64,000 nt of DNA from Myxococcota bacterium. Its GTDB lineage: Bacteria > Myxococcota_A > Bradymonadia > UBA7976 > UBA1532. A program made the translations under genes and the position numbers. Shown here piece after piece: positions 43,009-51,903 of this stretch (the first letter of the stretch is position 1; every line of letters begins with the position of its first letter). Where the stretch lies: the NCBI GenBank assembly GCA_023150895.1, contig JAKLJY010000003.1, positions 1 through 64,000 on the forward strand, in the 5' to 3' direction. The notes beneath the pieces are model-generated. The model was not told where the DNA came from, searched no databases, and was given only the letters and a program-made list of their open reading frames with translations.

Positions 43009-45846
43009 TCAATGGTCGGCCCGCGCTTGCGACAACAAGGCCGCCCGCAGCGCCTCGATGGCTTCGCGCGCGGCGTCCGTGCCCTCCACGAGGCTGTCCG
43101 CGCCCGCCCGCGCATTCGCGACGGCGGACGAGAAACGCTCTCGCCCGTCGACCGGCAACTGGTCGCCCGGCAGGCCAGACCAGAGTTCGGCGACCTCGGC
43201 AATGTCGGCCCGAAACTGGCGAACGAGCTCGCCGAGCGTCTCGAAGTGATCATCCATCCAGGCGGGCCAGTCCGGCCGGGCCGCCCGGGCTGCCGTCAAC
43301 TCCGTGTCGAGCTGCCCGAGTCTCGCGCGGAGACGTTCGACCTCCTCGGACGTCGCCCGCTTCTCGGCGAGCAGGACGAGCGTCGTGGAGGCGGCGTGAT
43401 CGCGCTCCCCTTCCGCGTCGTTGAGCTGCGCCCGGAGGGCGGCCATCTCTTCCTCGAGTCCGCGGGTCCTCTCCTCGAGGCGGCGCGCCGCTTCCGCCTG
43501 CTCCTCGGCGAGCTGGGCGCGGCGGGTCACGGCGGCGAGCTTGACCGACATCTGATTGAGGCGCTCGGCGGTTGCGCGGTCCGGCGCCGCGCCCCCCCGC
43601 GCGGCGCGTTCGGCCTCCCGGACCTGGAGCAGCGCGGTCTGCGCCTCCTGCGCGCGGCCCTCGGCCTCCGCGAGCGCGGCTTCGGTCTGTCGGAGTCGGA
43701 TCTCCATCGCGGCGATGCGTTCCCGCGTGGCTTCGAGCGCGACGTCCCGCTCGTCCGGGGCGGCCGGGATCTCGGGCCTGGCCTCGGTTTCGTCCTTGAT
43801 GCGCTTGAGTTCGGCCTGAGCGTCGCGCAACGCTTTCCGGACTTGTCCGGCGGCCTTCGCCTCTTCCCGCGCCTCGTTGAGGGCACTTCGCAGACGGGCC
43901 TCGTCCCGGCGGGCCTCTTCGGCGGCTTGCTCGGCCCCCGCGAGCTTGTCTCGAAGCGGCATCAACTCGGCACGGGCCGACTCGAGCGCCGCGTCCCGCT
44001 CGGCGAGCGCCCGCTCGGCACGGGTACGTCCCCCCTCCAGGACGCCGAGGTGGGCCTCCCGCTCGGCAAGACGCTCCTCGGTGGCACGAAGCGCTTCTTC
44101 AAGGGCCGAAACCCGGGCCCGGGCCTGCTCGAGTTCGGCAAAAGCCGCCCCCCGACCGGGACCCGGGGTATCCTCGGTGTGTCGCATCCGAGCCGCCGCC
44201 GCGCGGGCCCTGGCCTCTTCGGCGTCGGCCTGGGCCGCGAGCAGGGCGGCCCGGGCCTCGGCTGCGTCGGATTCGGCCGCGGCCAGGCGGCCACGGAGGG
44301 CCGCCATCTCGGCCGTGCGCGCGGAGGAGGCGGTCAGCCGTTCAGCTCGCATACGCTCGAGCGCGGCTTCGGCCGCCTCGGCTCGTCTCGTCGCGGCTTC
44401 GGCGCGCTCGGCATCGGCGTGGGCGTCCTGCGCGGTCGCCAACGCTCTCATCAGCGCGCCGCGACTCTCTTCCGACTCGGTCACCTGAAGGCGCAGGGCG
44501 CTGAGCGCGGCCTCACGGGCGGCGAGTTCACCGCTGACCGCCGCGAGGCGATCATCCCGGCGGTCGAGCTCCGAGGTGAGCGTCGCCACCTGCGACTGCA
44601 AGTCGGCGACCACCCCCTCACGGGCTCCGACGGCCTCGACACCTGCGGCCTCCAGACGAGCGCACCGTCCGTTGAGCGCTTCGACCTCGGCGGCGAGCCC
44701 CGCCTTGGCGGCCTCGCTCGCGGCCAGCGCCTCGGACTGCCGGGTCGACTCGGCCACGGACGCCGCCAGTTCGTCTCGAACGCGAGCGTTCAGCGCCTCC
44801 GCCGCGTCCGCCCGCTCCTGGACAACCGCCAGCGCGGCCTTCAGCGCGTCGCGCTCGCCGGTCAGCGCCGCCGTCTCGCTCGTATGCTCGGCCAGCGCGG
44901 CCTTCAGCGCGTCGCGCTCGCCGGTCAGCGCCGCCGTCTCGCTCGTATGCTCGGCCAGCGCGGCCTTCAGCGCGTCGCGCTCGCCGGCGAGGTCGGCCCG
45001 TGTCACCGCGAGGGCCGCCTCGGCCGCGGTCAGCGCCGCCTCCAGACGGGCGATCTCCGCGCGGGCGGTCGCCAGCGCCTCGAGGTCATCCGCGTTGGAC
45101 GGAGACCCGGCGTCGAGCACGACCTCCACGGGGACGGGCGCCCGGGCCTCGGCGCGCAGCTGCTCGAGCTCGCCCTGTCGCGCCGCGAGCGCCGCGCTCG
45201 CAGCCCGGACCTGCTCTTCGGCCCGCCAGAGCTGGTCGCGCAGCTCCCGCGACTCGGACTCCGCCTCCGCAGCCTGGCCGAACGCAGCGTCGATGCGCTC
45301 TCCGGCGGTCGCCAGTTCGCTCTGCAGTGAGCCGAGGCGCTCGGCCTGGCCCGCGTTCGCCGCCTCGAGCTGCTGGATGCGCCCCTGCAGGCGCGCGATT
45401 TCGGCGCGCATCAACGCGACGAGCGACGTCCCCGCGGACGTGTCGACGAGACCGTCCGCCACGAATCCGCCCTGGGGCGGCGGGGGCGCCGGGGGGGATG
45501 GCGCGCGCGCCAACGGAGGGGGTCCCGCCGTCACCGGGACACCGGTGCGTTCGGCGTCGTCGAAGAACTGCAGCAGCAGATTCCCGCATCGGATCATGTC
45601 GCGGCTGACGAGGTGCTTGCGCGTCACGCGCGCATCGTTGACCTGCGTCCCATTGGCCGAGCCGAGATCCGCGACCCGGTAGTGGCCGCCCTCGTAGGAG
45701 ATGATGCAATGACGGCGCGAAACGCTGGTGTCATCGGAGACGAGGTCGCAGTCTGGATGACGTCCAATGACGATCTGCGGCGACTGCGCGCTGAGGTCCA
45801 GCGTCTGCTGGCGCCCCTCGGGATCCATGTAGACCAACCGCGCCAT
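43009..45846 (-). CDS. FHA-domain protein with very long coiled coil
   Basis: 945 aa. Residues about 1-95 form an FHA domain: IGRHPDCDLV, SVSRRHCIISY and DLGSANGTQVND, the phosphothreonine-binding loops. A Pro-rich linker is followed by about 750 residues of Ala/Glu/Arg-rich heptads, a long rod like those of polar or cytoskeletal proteins, with two exact copies of a 21-residue unit. The C-terminal 90 residues are a globular helical piece (WPAWMDDHFETLGELVRQFR). A likely reader of the Ser/Thr kinases in this window. Divergent from the glutaredoxin gene. Confidence 0.88.
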   Translation of the reverse strand: MARLVYMDPEGRQQTLDLSAQSPQIVIGRHPDCDLVSDDTSVSRRHCIISYEGGHYRVADLGSANGTQVNDARVTRKHLVSRDMIRCGNLLLQFFDDAERTGVPVTAGPPPLARAPSPPAPPPPQGGFVADGLVDTSAGTSLVALMRAEIARLQGRIQQLEAANAGQAERLGSLQSELATAGERIDAAFGQAAEAESESRELRDQLWRAEEQVRAASAALAARQGELEQLRAEARAPVPVEVVLDAGSPSNADDLEALATARAEIARLEAALTAAEAALAVTRADLAGERDALKAALAEHTSETAALTGERDALKAALAEHTSETAALTGERDALKAALAVVQERADAAEALNARVRDELAASVAESTRQSEALAASEAAKAGLAAEVEALNGRCARLEAAGVEAVGAREGVVADLQSQVATLTSELDRRDDRLAAVSGELAAREAALSALRLQVTESEESRGALMRALATAQDAHADAERAEAATRRAEAAEAALERMRAERLTASSARTAEMAALRGRLAAAESDAAEARAALLAAQADAEEARARAAAARMRHTEDTPGPGRGAAFAELEQARARVSALEEALRATEERLAEREAHLGVLEGGRTRAERALAERDAALESARAELMPLRDKLAGAEQAAEEARRDEARLRSALNEAREEAKAAGQVRKALRDAQAELKRIKDETEARPEIPAAPDERDVALEATRERIAAMEIRLRQTEAALAEAEGRAQEAQTALLQVREAERAARGGAAPDRATAERLNQMSVKLAAVTRRAQLAEEQAEAARRLEERTRGLEEEMAALRAQLNDAEGERDHAASTTLVLLAEKRATSEEVERLRARLGQLDTELTAARAARPDWPAWMDDHFETLGELVRQFRADIAEVAELWSGLPGDQLPVDGRERFSSAVANARAGADSLVEGTDAAREAIEALRAALLSQARADH
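44828..44987 (-). repeat. 63-bp tandem repeat inside the coiled-coil gene
   Basis: Two identical 63-bp copies (44828-44890 and 44891-44953) and a third partial copy to 44987. The unit encodes 21 residues, three heptads (GERDALKAALAEHTSETAAL is most of it). Exact identity in a gene without other exact repeats points to a recent duplication. Confidence 0.9.
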
Positions 45847-45898
45847 GACGAAAGGTGCGTTCCTCTCTGCTCTCCCGATGTGGCACCGTAGGCCCGTA

Positions 45899-45927
45899 CA
45901 TATAGTCCAAGGGCGGTGGGGTCACAA
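45899..45927 (-). promoter_or_regulatory. Candidate promoter of the FHA gene, TTGTGA-N17-TATATG
   Basis: On the minus strand: -35 TTGTGA (45927-45922), 17-bp spacer, -10 TATATG (45904-45899). The start near 45892 leaves a leader of about 46 bases before the ATG at 45846. Confidence 0.5.
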
Positions 45928-45966
45928 CTTTCCACCCCCTGCACATCAGGAAGGCATCCCGGCACC

Positions 45967-46221
45967 ATGGTCCCCGTCACGCTGTACACCACACCGATCT
46001 GTCCCTACTGCGTCGCCGCCAAGCGCTTCCTCGACAAGAAGGGCGTGCCCTACACGGAGGTCGACGTCTCCGGCGACGACGCGCGCCGACAGTGGCTCGT
46101 CGAGGTCACGGGGCAGCGAACCGTGCCTCAGATCTTCGTCGGCGAGACGTCCATCGGGGGTTATACGGACCTGCGGGCGCTCGACGACCGAGGCGGATTC
46201 GAACCGCTGCTCTCGCGCTGA
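45967..46221 (+). CDS. Glutaredoxin
   Basis: 84 aa. Dithiol glutaredoxin of the GrxC type: CPYC active site at 12-15, TVPQIFVG with the cis-Pro, and GGYTDLRALD at the glutathione-binding end. It reduces disulphides and glutathione mixed disulphides. Single gene, ending four bases before the convergent PilZ gene. Confidence 0.95.
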   Translation: MVPVTLYTTPICPYCVAAKRFLDKKGVPYTEVDVSGDDARRQWLVEVTGQRTVPQIFVGETSIGGYTDLRALDDRGGFEPLLSR

Positions 46222-46225
46222 ACGC

Positions 46226-46888
46226 CTACCAGGCATCCTCGGCGAAGTCGTCGAGACGGGCCTGATCGACGATTTCGCTCAGGCGCACGCGGGCGGCCTC
46301 GGGCAGGTCGAGGAAGCGCACCGCCTGCTCCGGGGGATCCTGATCGTCGAAGATCCGGATGACCTCGGCGGTCGTGACGAAGTGGTCGCCACCCTTCCGC
46401 CCCGGGACATGGAGACGCACCTCCAGCCGGTCGCCGACGCGATGACCGTCGCCCATCGGACCCCGGAGGCCCGTGCCGCTGAGGACGACCTCCTCCGTCC
46501 GCCATCCCCCCTCGGGGACGACCGACAGCGACTGGGTTCGTGAGGCCGATTCGCCCCGGCCTAGCGGCCGCACCATCATGCGAAGCACGACGTCCGCCCG
46601 GGGCCACGCACGCCGTTCGGCGGGGGCGAGCGCCTCCTCGAGGCGGACGCGTGTCGTGAGGTCCGTCACCTCGACCACGACCGCGCGCGCCCTCTTCTGG
46701 CCTTCGTCGGTGGCCACCGCGACGACGCAGTGCGTGCCGGGGATCAGCGACCCCGGTCGCGCACAGCGCAGCGTGAGGTCGGCGCCCTCGACCCGAGTGA
46801 TGGCCGCGGAGACGGCGGTGACGCCTCCCCGGTTCCCCGAGTGGAAGAGGTGGGCGGTCCCGGCCAGTGAGCTTCGGATCCTCCGCAT
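46226..46888 (-). CDS. PilZ-domain-like protein
   Basis: 220 aa. An N-terminal beta-rich region (about 20-80) precedes a PilZ-like domain. The RxxxR-type c-di-GMP motif reads RRAWPRADVV near residue 96, and the second motif (usually DxSxxG) is LSGTGLRG, lacking the Asp, so ligand binding is uncertain. PilZ proteins bind c-di-GMP and control motility or surface structures. ATG at 46888 chosen; a GTG/ATG further up is possible. Shares the 329-bp divergent gap with the metzincin gene. Confidence 0.7.
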   Translation of the reverse strand: MRRIRSSLAGTAHLFHSGNRGGVTAVSAAITRVEGADLTLRCARPGSLIPGTHCVVAVATDEGQKRARAVVVEVTDLTTRVRLEEALAPAERRAWPRADVVLRMMVRPLGRGESASRTQSLSVVPEGGWRTEEVVLSGTGLRGPMGDGHRVGDRLEVRLHVPGRKGGDHFVTTAEVIRIFDDQDPPEQAVRFLDLPEAARVRLSEIVDQARLDDFAEDAW

Positions 46889-47217
46889 GAAACGACTATC
46901 GGCACACCCTTGCGCACATTTCACCCGGGGGCGTCCGCAGAGACCCGTCCAGTCGGTCGGCGACGTCCCATTCCGTCGACATCGACCGGACGCGCCGGCG
47001 TACCTCTTCCACGTTGCCCTCGTTTGCCGGCGCGGCGGGTTGGTCGTTGACTGCGACCCCGGTCTTCGCTAGGTAAGCGCGCCGCTTTCCGTACGGGTCC
47101 CCCCGTGCGCCACCCGTTTCGCCGTTTCGCCTCGACGCACGTCGCGACCCAGCTGGGTCTTGCCGGACGCCGCCGCACCGGCAAGAGCATGAGAAAGAGA
47201 AAGGGAAAGAGCGATCC
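46889..47217. promoter_or_regulatory. Divergent intergenic region upstream of the metzincin lipoprotein gene
   Basis: 329 bp without a convincing gene. It contains TTGACT (47047-47052), 17-bp spacer and TAGGTA (47070-47075), a plausible promoter for the plus-strand gene with a leader of about 136 bases. The last 30 bases are purine-rich (GAGAAAGAGAAAGGGAAAG), serving as the ribosome-binding region. No stable hairpin or riboswitch pattern stands out. Confidence 0.5.
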
Positions 47218-50200
47218 ATGAGGTCAGCACGAATCATGGGAGGTCTGGCACTCGGCACGAGCCTGGCAGTCGCCGGGTGCGCCGAGCCTGTCAAGGACGT
47301 CGACCGCACGCAGCCCAACGCGCTGAGCAAGGACCTCTTCAAGGGGACCTGGTACTTCGCGCGGACGGTGGTCGACGCGCCTTACGAGACGCAGGACACC
47401 TTCGTCGGTGACCGCCAGGAGTACCTCTTCAAGGAGGACTTCCCGGCGTTCAAGATTCGCTGGCGCATCGAGGAAGACTACCTGATGGCCTGTCGCGTCG
47501 ACGAGGTCGTCGTCGGGTCGAACTCCGATGGCGAGCGCACCGGCGACATCGAGGACGTCGAGACGGGCAAGCCGGGCGTGGCCGCGGGCGTCACGGCCCC
47601 GGAGGGCGCCGGCGAAGAGGACAAGCAGAACGGGGCGTACGGGGCGGACGAGAAGTTCCCCTGCCGTCACCCGATCGCGTCCTTCAAGATCCAGGGCCAC
47701 TTCGACATTCAGCGGAACTACAACTCGGCCACCGGCGAGCAGAGCAACGTCCTCGACGAGAACGCCTCGGACCGCCCCTGGTTCAACCGCCAGTACATCC
47801 GCGTCGACTGGACGGACATCGGCCTGACCGAGATGGGCTACAACCTGGGCTCCGCCAACGACATCGGGTGGCTGCGGCTCCAGAGCCCGTATTACGTCCA
47901 GGCCGAGGATGGTGACTGCCGCGAGATCGGTGCCGACGGCAAGGTCAGCTACGCCAACTGCGAGGAGGGCTTCCTGCCGCCGATCATCGGCGACGACGCG
48001 ATGCTCATCACCAACCGGGTGACCATCGCGCCCTCGAGCGGCCTCGAGGCGTGTTTCTACGGGTCCATCCCGGGCTACGGCGGCGACCCGAACTGCACGC
48101 TGAACGAGATCGGCATGCGCCTCTCCTTCATGAAGGTGCCCGAGGTCCCGGTCGAAGAGCAGTACGCGCCGAAGACCTACCCGGACGACCACTTCGAGCG
48201 GTATGGCGTGTGGCGCGTCAACAAGCCCACCTACCTTCCCGGCCGCGGCCAGACGGACTTCCGTCAGTATCTCGCGACGCGCTGGAACATCTACGAGAAG
48301 TGGCGCGACAAGAACGGCAATCCCCTCGCGGCGCCGACCGGCTTCAAGCCGATCAAGTACTACCTCAACCGCGAGTTCCCGGCCGACCTCAAGCCGACCG
48401 CGTTCAAGATGGCCAAGGAGTGGAGCGACGCGTACGCCGGCGTGCACACGGGCATCAACCCCGTCACCGACTGCAAAGCGGTCTGTGGCAGTGGCAAACC
48501 CGTCGAGCAGTGCACCGCGTCGGACACGAACTTCCGCATGGAGGGCAAGTGCCCCTTCGAGCTGCACGAGAACACCGGTGAGCAGTTCCTCGGTGACCTG
48601 CGCTACAGCTACATCGCGTTCATCCAGGACGCGAGCTACGGCCAGCCCTGCGGCGTCGGCGGTCCGGCGAACGACCCCGAGACCGGCGAGATGATCAACG
48701 GCGTCGCGTACGTCTACGGCAACGGCTGCTTCGACTACCTCGAGACCCGCGTCCTCGACATGGTGGACCTCCTCTGCGCGCAGCACGCCGCCGAGGGCAC
48801 GCCGAAGGCCGAGCTGCCGCAGGCCTGCAAGACCGACCCGAAGTGCGTCGCCGCCGGCGGTTCCGAAGCGGAGTGCACGGGCATCTCCGACGAGGAGTTC
48901 ATCCGCGGTCGCCAGATCCTCGACATCATGCAGGCGCAGGGGTACGTCCAGCGCGTCCCCCAGCCCATCGACAGCGTCGTGGCGCTCGCGAACGTCAACA
49001 TCAGCGCCATCAGCGAGAAGCTCAAGCCCATCGAAGGCAAGTTCGAGGAGCTGCGTCACCACAGCGGCAAGCTCGCCGCCGCGGCCGAGCGTCTCAAGGG
49101 CACCCCCATCGAGCGCGCGCTCATCCCCGATGAGATGGCCATGGAGCTGACCCACGGCCGCGCCCGCTCGTCCGCCGAGCTGACCGACGACGAGGTCGCC
49201 CACCTCAATCCCCTGCAGCCCGGCTACGGCGCCATGACACGCAACTCGGAGCGCATCGAGCACCTCGCGTCCCGCGCCGCCGAGCCCGCCGAGTTCTTGT
49301 TCAACGACAACGGTCTCTGGGCGCTCGCCCGCCGGAACATGAACATGAGCCGGGCGCAGTTCCGTCAGTTCCTCCGCGAGGAGGCCTTCCGCGCGGTCAC
49401 GCTGCATGAGCTCGGCCACAACATGGGCCTGCGCCACAACTTCATCGCCTCGTTCGACCGGGTGAACTACTTCCCCGAGTACTGGCAGATCAAGAAGGAC
49501 GTCCTGCAGCGCTTCGAAGAGGAAGAGGGTCGCCCGTTCCGCCCGATCGACACCCGCGGCCGCGGCGACGACGAGACCGAAGAAGCGTTCGCCGCGCGCT
49601 ACAAGCAGTGGAACGACGACATGGAGAAGCTCCGCTTCATGGAGCGGGACGCCGGCATCAAGGAGTACCAGTACTCGTCCATCATGGACTACCACGCGAT
49701 GTACTACGGCGACTGGCGCGGCCTCGGCAGCTACGACAAGGCCGCGATGCGCTTCCTCTACTCCGGGCTCGTCGATCGCATCGCCTGCGAGGAGAAGAAC
49801 CCCGAGGACTGCGACATCCGCGAGAGCGCCCGGCAGCGCGTCCAGTGGTACGGCGGCGGCCAGCGGTGTTACGCCGATAGCGACTGCCCGCACGCTGCCC
49901 ACGGTCAGAAGTGCCGCGAGAACCCGGCCGCCGGTGTCACGACCTGCTCGAGCTGGGATGACGACGAGGTCGACTCCGGTCGTTTCTCCGTCCGCCACAA
50001 GTTCTGCAGCGACGAGCGCGTCGACGATCAGCCGTTCTGCAATCGTTTCGACGAGGGCGACAGCTCCGAGGAGATCGTCCGGAACATGATCGAGCAGTAC
50101 GAGGACATGTACGCGTTCCGCGCCTTCCGCCGGCACAACAGCGCGTTCAGCATCAACGGCTACTTCCGCCGCATCTACGACGGTTTCCGCCAGATCGGCG

Positions 50201-51219
50201 ACCAGATGCAGTCGATGCTCTATAAGTACTTCAATGAGCCCGGGTTCCGGTCCATCGAGGGCCCCGGCGGCTTCGACGACATGTTCCGTGCCACCGTCAC
50301 GGGCTTCGACTTCCTCGGCAGCGTTCTCGCCCGCCCCGACACGGGCAACTACAAGTTCGACGAAGACGATCAGGTCTACCGCTGGGAGTCCGAGGATCTG
50401 ACGGCCGTGCCCTCCGACACGAGCATCAACATCCCCCTCGGCCAGGGCAAGCCGATGTACTCGAGCTACGAGCGCGGGTACTTCGGTGAGCTCGATCGGC
50501 TCGCGTATGTCGGTTCGTACTACGACAAGATCGCCGCCACGCTGATTCTGACCCAGCGCGACTTCGGGACCCGGAGCGGCAACAACGAAGAGCGCTTCCT
50601 CCTCAGCTTTTACGACTTCTTCCCGAAGGCGTTTGCCCGCCTCATGGGCGCGCACATCTCCGGCGACCGCAAGGGCACCGGCATGGCCTACGACCCGGAG
50701 AGCAAGACGCTCTATCACCGCAAGTACTGGGACGGCAGCTTCTTCAGCCCCGAAGCCGGTCTCGATCCCGAGAAGATGGAGTTGCCCGGCGGTGAGGTCG
50801 AGCCCCGTCCGACCCCGACCCAGCAGATCGAGAACCTGTACTACGCCGCGCTGTTCGTGCCCTGGTACGCGGATCCCTCGTTCGGCGAGAAGCTGCGCAT
50901 CTTCGAGCTCGGCGGCGAGACGGGCTTCGACATCGACGGTGCCCCGGGCATCGACGCGGTCCCTGCCGATCGCCTCGCGATCTACCAGAGCCCCCTGACG
51001 CACCGGAGCTTCGTGGCGGTCGAGACCGAGGAGGTCGGGGCCATCTCGTTCCGCGCCGTTCAGCGCGCCAACGTGCTCCTCGATCGCATGCAGGCTCTCA
51101 TCGACGACGAGGCCCCCCAGGGCCTGATCGACTCGGCCGAGCGCGATCTCCGCAGCCAGGAAGACCTTCTCGGTCAGATGGTCTGGCTCGTCGACCGGCT
51201 CGGCATCAGCACGCTCTGA
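47218..51219 (+). CDS. Large metzincin-like zinc metalloprotease lipoprotein
   Basis: 1333 aa. Lipoprotein signal with lipobox AVAGC. The zinc site HELGHNMGLRH is at 730-740 (H730, E731, H734, H740) and a Met-turn SIMDYH at about 821-826 (M823), about 80 residues later, as in metzincins with an insertion. Large N-terminal (beta-rich, about 30-330) and C-terminal domains (helical, about 870-1330) show no known family; both have scattered Cys pairs, e.g. CKAVCGSG, CYADSDCPH. It should sit on the outer membrane and degrade extracellular or envelope proteins. A 1338-aa antisense frame is a GC-bias shadow. Confidence 0.85.
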   Translation: MRSARIMGGLALGTSLAVAGCAEPVKDVDRTQPNALSKDLFKGTWYFARTVVDAPYETQDTFVGDRQEYLFKEDFPAFKIRWRIEEDYLMACRVDEVVVGSNSDGERTGDIEDVETGKPGVAAGVTAPEGAGEEDKQNGAYGADEKFPCRHPIASFKIQGHFDIQRNYNSATGEQSNVLDENASDRPWFNRQYIRVDWTDIGLTEMGYNLGSANDIGWLRLQSPYYVQAEDGDCREIGADGKVSYANCEEGFLPPIIGDDAMLITNRVTIAPSSGLEACFYGSIPGYGGDPNCTLNEIGMRLSFMKVPEVPVEEQYAPKTYPDDHFERYGVWRVNKPTYLPGRGQTDFRQYLATRWNIYEKWRDKNGNPLAAPTGFKPIKYYLNREFPADLKPTAFKMAKEWSDAYAGVHTGINPVTDCKAVCGSGKPVEQCTASDTNFRMEGKCPFELHENTGEQFLGDLRYSYIAFIQDASYGQPCGVGGPANDPETGEMINGVAYVYGNGCFDYLETRVLDMVDLLCAQHAAEGTPKAELPQACKTDPKCVAAGGSEAECTGISDEEFIRGRQILDIMQAQGYVQRVPQPIDSVVALANVNISAISEKLKPIEGKFEELRHHSGKLAAAAERLKGTPIERALIPDEMAMELTHGRARSSAELTDDEVAHLNPLQPGYGAMTRNSERIEHLASRAAEPAEFLFNDNGLWALARRNMNMSRAQFRQFLREEAFRAVTLHELGHNMGLRHNFIASFDRVNYFPEYWQIKKDVLQRFEEEEGRPFRPIDTRGRGDDETEEAFAARYKQWNDDMEKLRFMERDAGIKEYQYSSIMDYHAMYYGDWRGLGSYDKAAMRFLYSGLVDRIACEEKNPEDCDIRESARQRVQWYGGGQRCYADSDCPHAAHGQKCRENPAAGVTTCSSWDDDEVDSGRFSVRHKFCSDERVDDQPFCNRFDEGDSSEEIVRNMIEQYEDMYAFRAFRRHNSAFSINGYFRRIYDGFRQIGDQMQSMLYKYFNEPGFRSIEGPGGFDDMFRATVTGFDFLGSVLARPDTGNYKFDEDDQVYRWESEDLTAVPSDTSINIPLGQGKPMYSSYERGYFGELDRLAYVGSYYDKIAATLILTQRDFGTRSGNNEERFLLSFYDFFPKAFARLMGAHISGDRKGTGMAYDPESKTLYHRKYWDGSFFSPEAGLDPEKMELPGGEVEPRPTPTQQIENLYYAALFVPWYADPSFGEKLRIFELGGETGFDIDGAPGIDAVPADRLAIYQSPLTHRSFVAVETEEVGAISFRAVQRANVLLDRMQALIDDEAPQGLIDSAERDLRSQEDLLGQMVWLVDRLGISTL

Positions 51220-51257
51220 GTCGAGGCGTGACCCGAGCACGGGTCGATTGCTGAAAA

Positions 51258-51283
51258 AAAAGGGGCCCCATCGGGCCCCTTTT
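51258..51283 (+). terminator. Rho-independent terminator of the metzincin gene
   Basis: 11-bp stem AAAAGGGGCCC / GGGCCCCTTTT with loop CATC, 40 bp after the stop codon. The T run follows the right arm; the A run on the left suggests it may also stop minus-strand transcription. Confidence 0.9.
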
Positions 51284-51312
51284 CATTTCGTCCCCAACCC
51301 CACCCGCGGGCA

Positions 51313-51777
51313 TCACAGCCCGGCGGCGGCAAGGTCCTCGGGCGGCACACCGACGGAGAGCAGAATCTCCCGGGTCAGCTCGTTGCGGGCGGCATACTCC
51401 GGGAGAATCGCGAGGAACTGCTTGCGCAGCTCGTCCGGAGCCTTGCGCGTCAGGCTCGCGACGAGGCGCACCCGCTGGGCCATCAGCTTCGCCCGATCCG
51501 ACGGGAGCAGGGCGACCTCGCTCTCCTGCGTACCGATCCGGCGGGCCCCCTTGAAGACCGGGGTCTTCCGGACGTGACTGCCCCGCGTGAGGATGGCGTC
51601 GATCTCGGCGATCTTCTCGCGGTTCTTCTCGGCCGCGCGCCCCTGCAATGCACGGATGTACTTGTTGAAGATGCCGCGCTGGGACTTGGAAATCGCCCCC
51701 TTTTCGCGCGCCTCGGGGGTGATGTTGCCCCGGCGTCCCTTGGTTTCGGTCTTCTTGGCGGTGCTTCTGGTGGCCAT
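51313..51777 (-). CDS. Basic helical protein of unknown function
   Basis: 154 aa from the ATG at 51777 with GGAGG five bases upstream. The N-terminal 30 residues are Lys/Arg/Thr-rich and disordered (KKTETKGRRGNITPEAREKG). A helical middle follows with the YIRALQGRAAEKNREKIAEI start and RSDRAKLMAQRVRLVASLTRK-like basic helix, then a C-terminal helical tail. The overall basic character suggests nucleic-acid or ribosome contact. No family recognised, and no catalytic motif. It faces the metzincin terminator. Confidence 0.65.
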   Translation of the reverse strand: MATRSTAKKTETKGRRGNITPEAREKGAISKSQRGIFNKYIRALQGRAAEKNREKIAEIDAILTRGSHVRKTPVFKGARRIGTQESEVALLPSDRAKLMAQRVRLVASLTRKAPDELRKQFLAILPEYAARNELTREILLSVGVPPEDLAAAGL

Positions 51778-51903
51778 CGTCCCTCCAGGGTGGAACTCAG
51801 ATACCAACGTGCGAAATCCACGTCGTCGAGCGGACTCTAGAGTCGCCCTCGGACTGCGTCAATTTCGTGCGTTGAACCTGGACGCTGCGGGGGGGCCGAG
51901 CGG

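Noticed and set aside
47224-51240. 1338-aa open frame on the minus strand
   Set aside because: Mirror image of the metzincin lipoprotein gene; its composition is Leu/Val/Arg/Asp-biased, as expected from antisense of GC3-rich codons, and it has no domains or ribosome-binding site.
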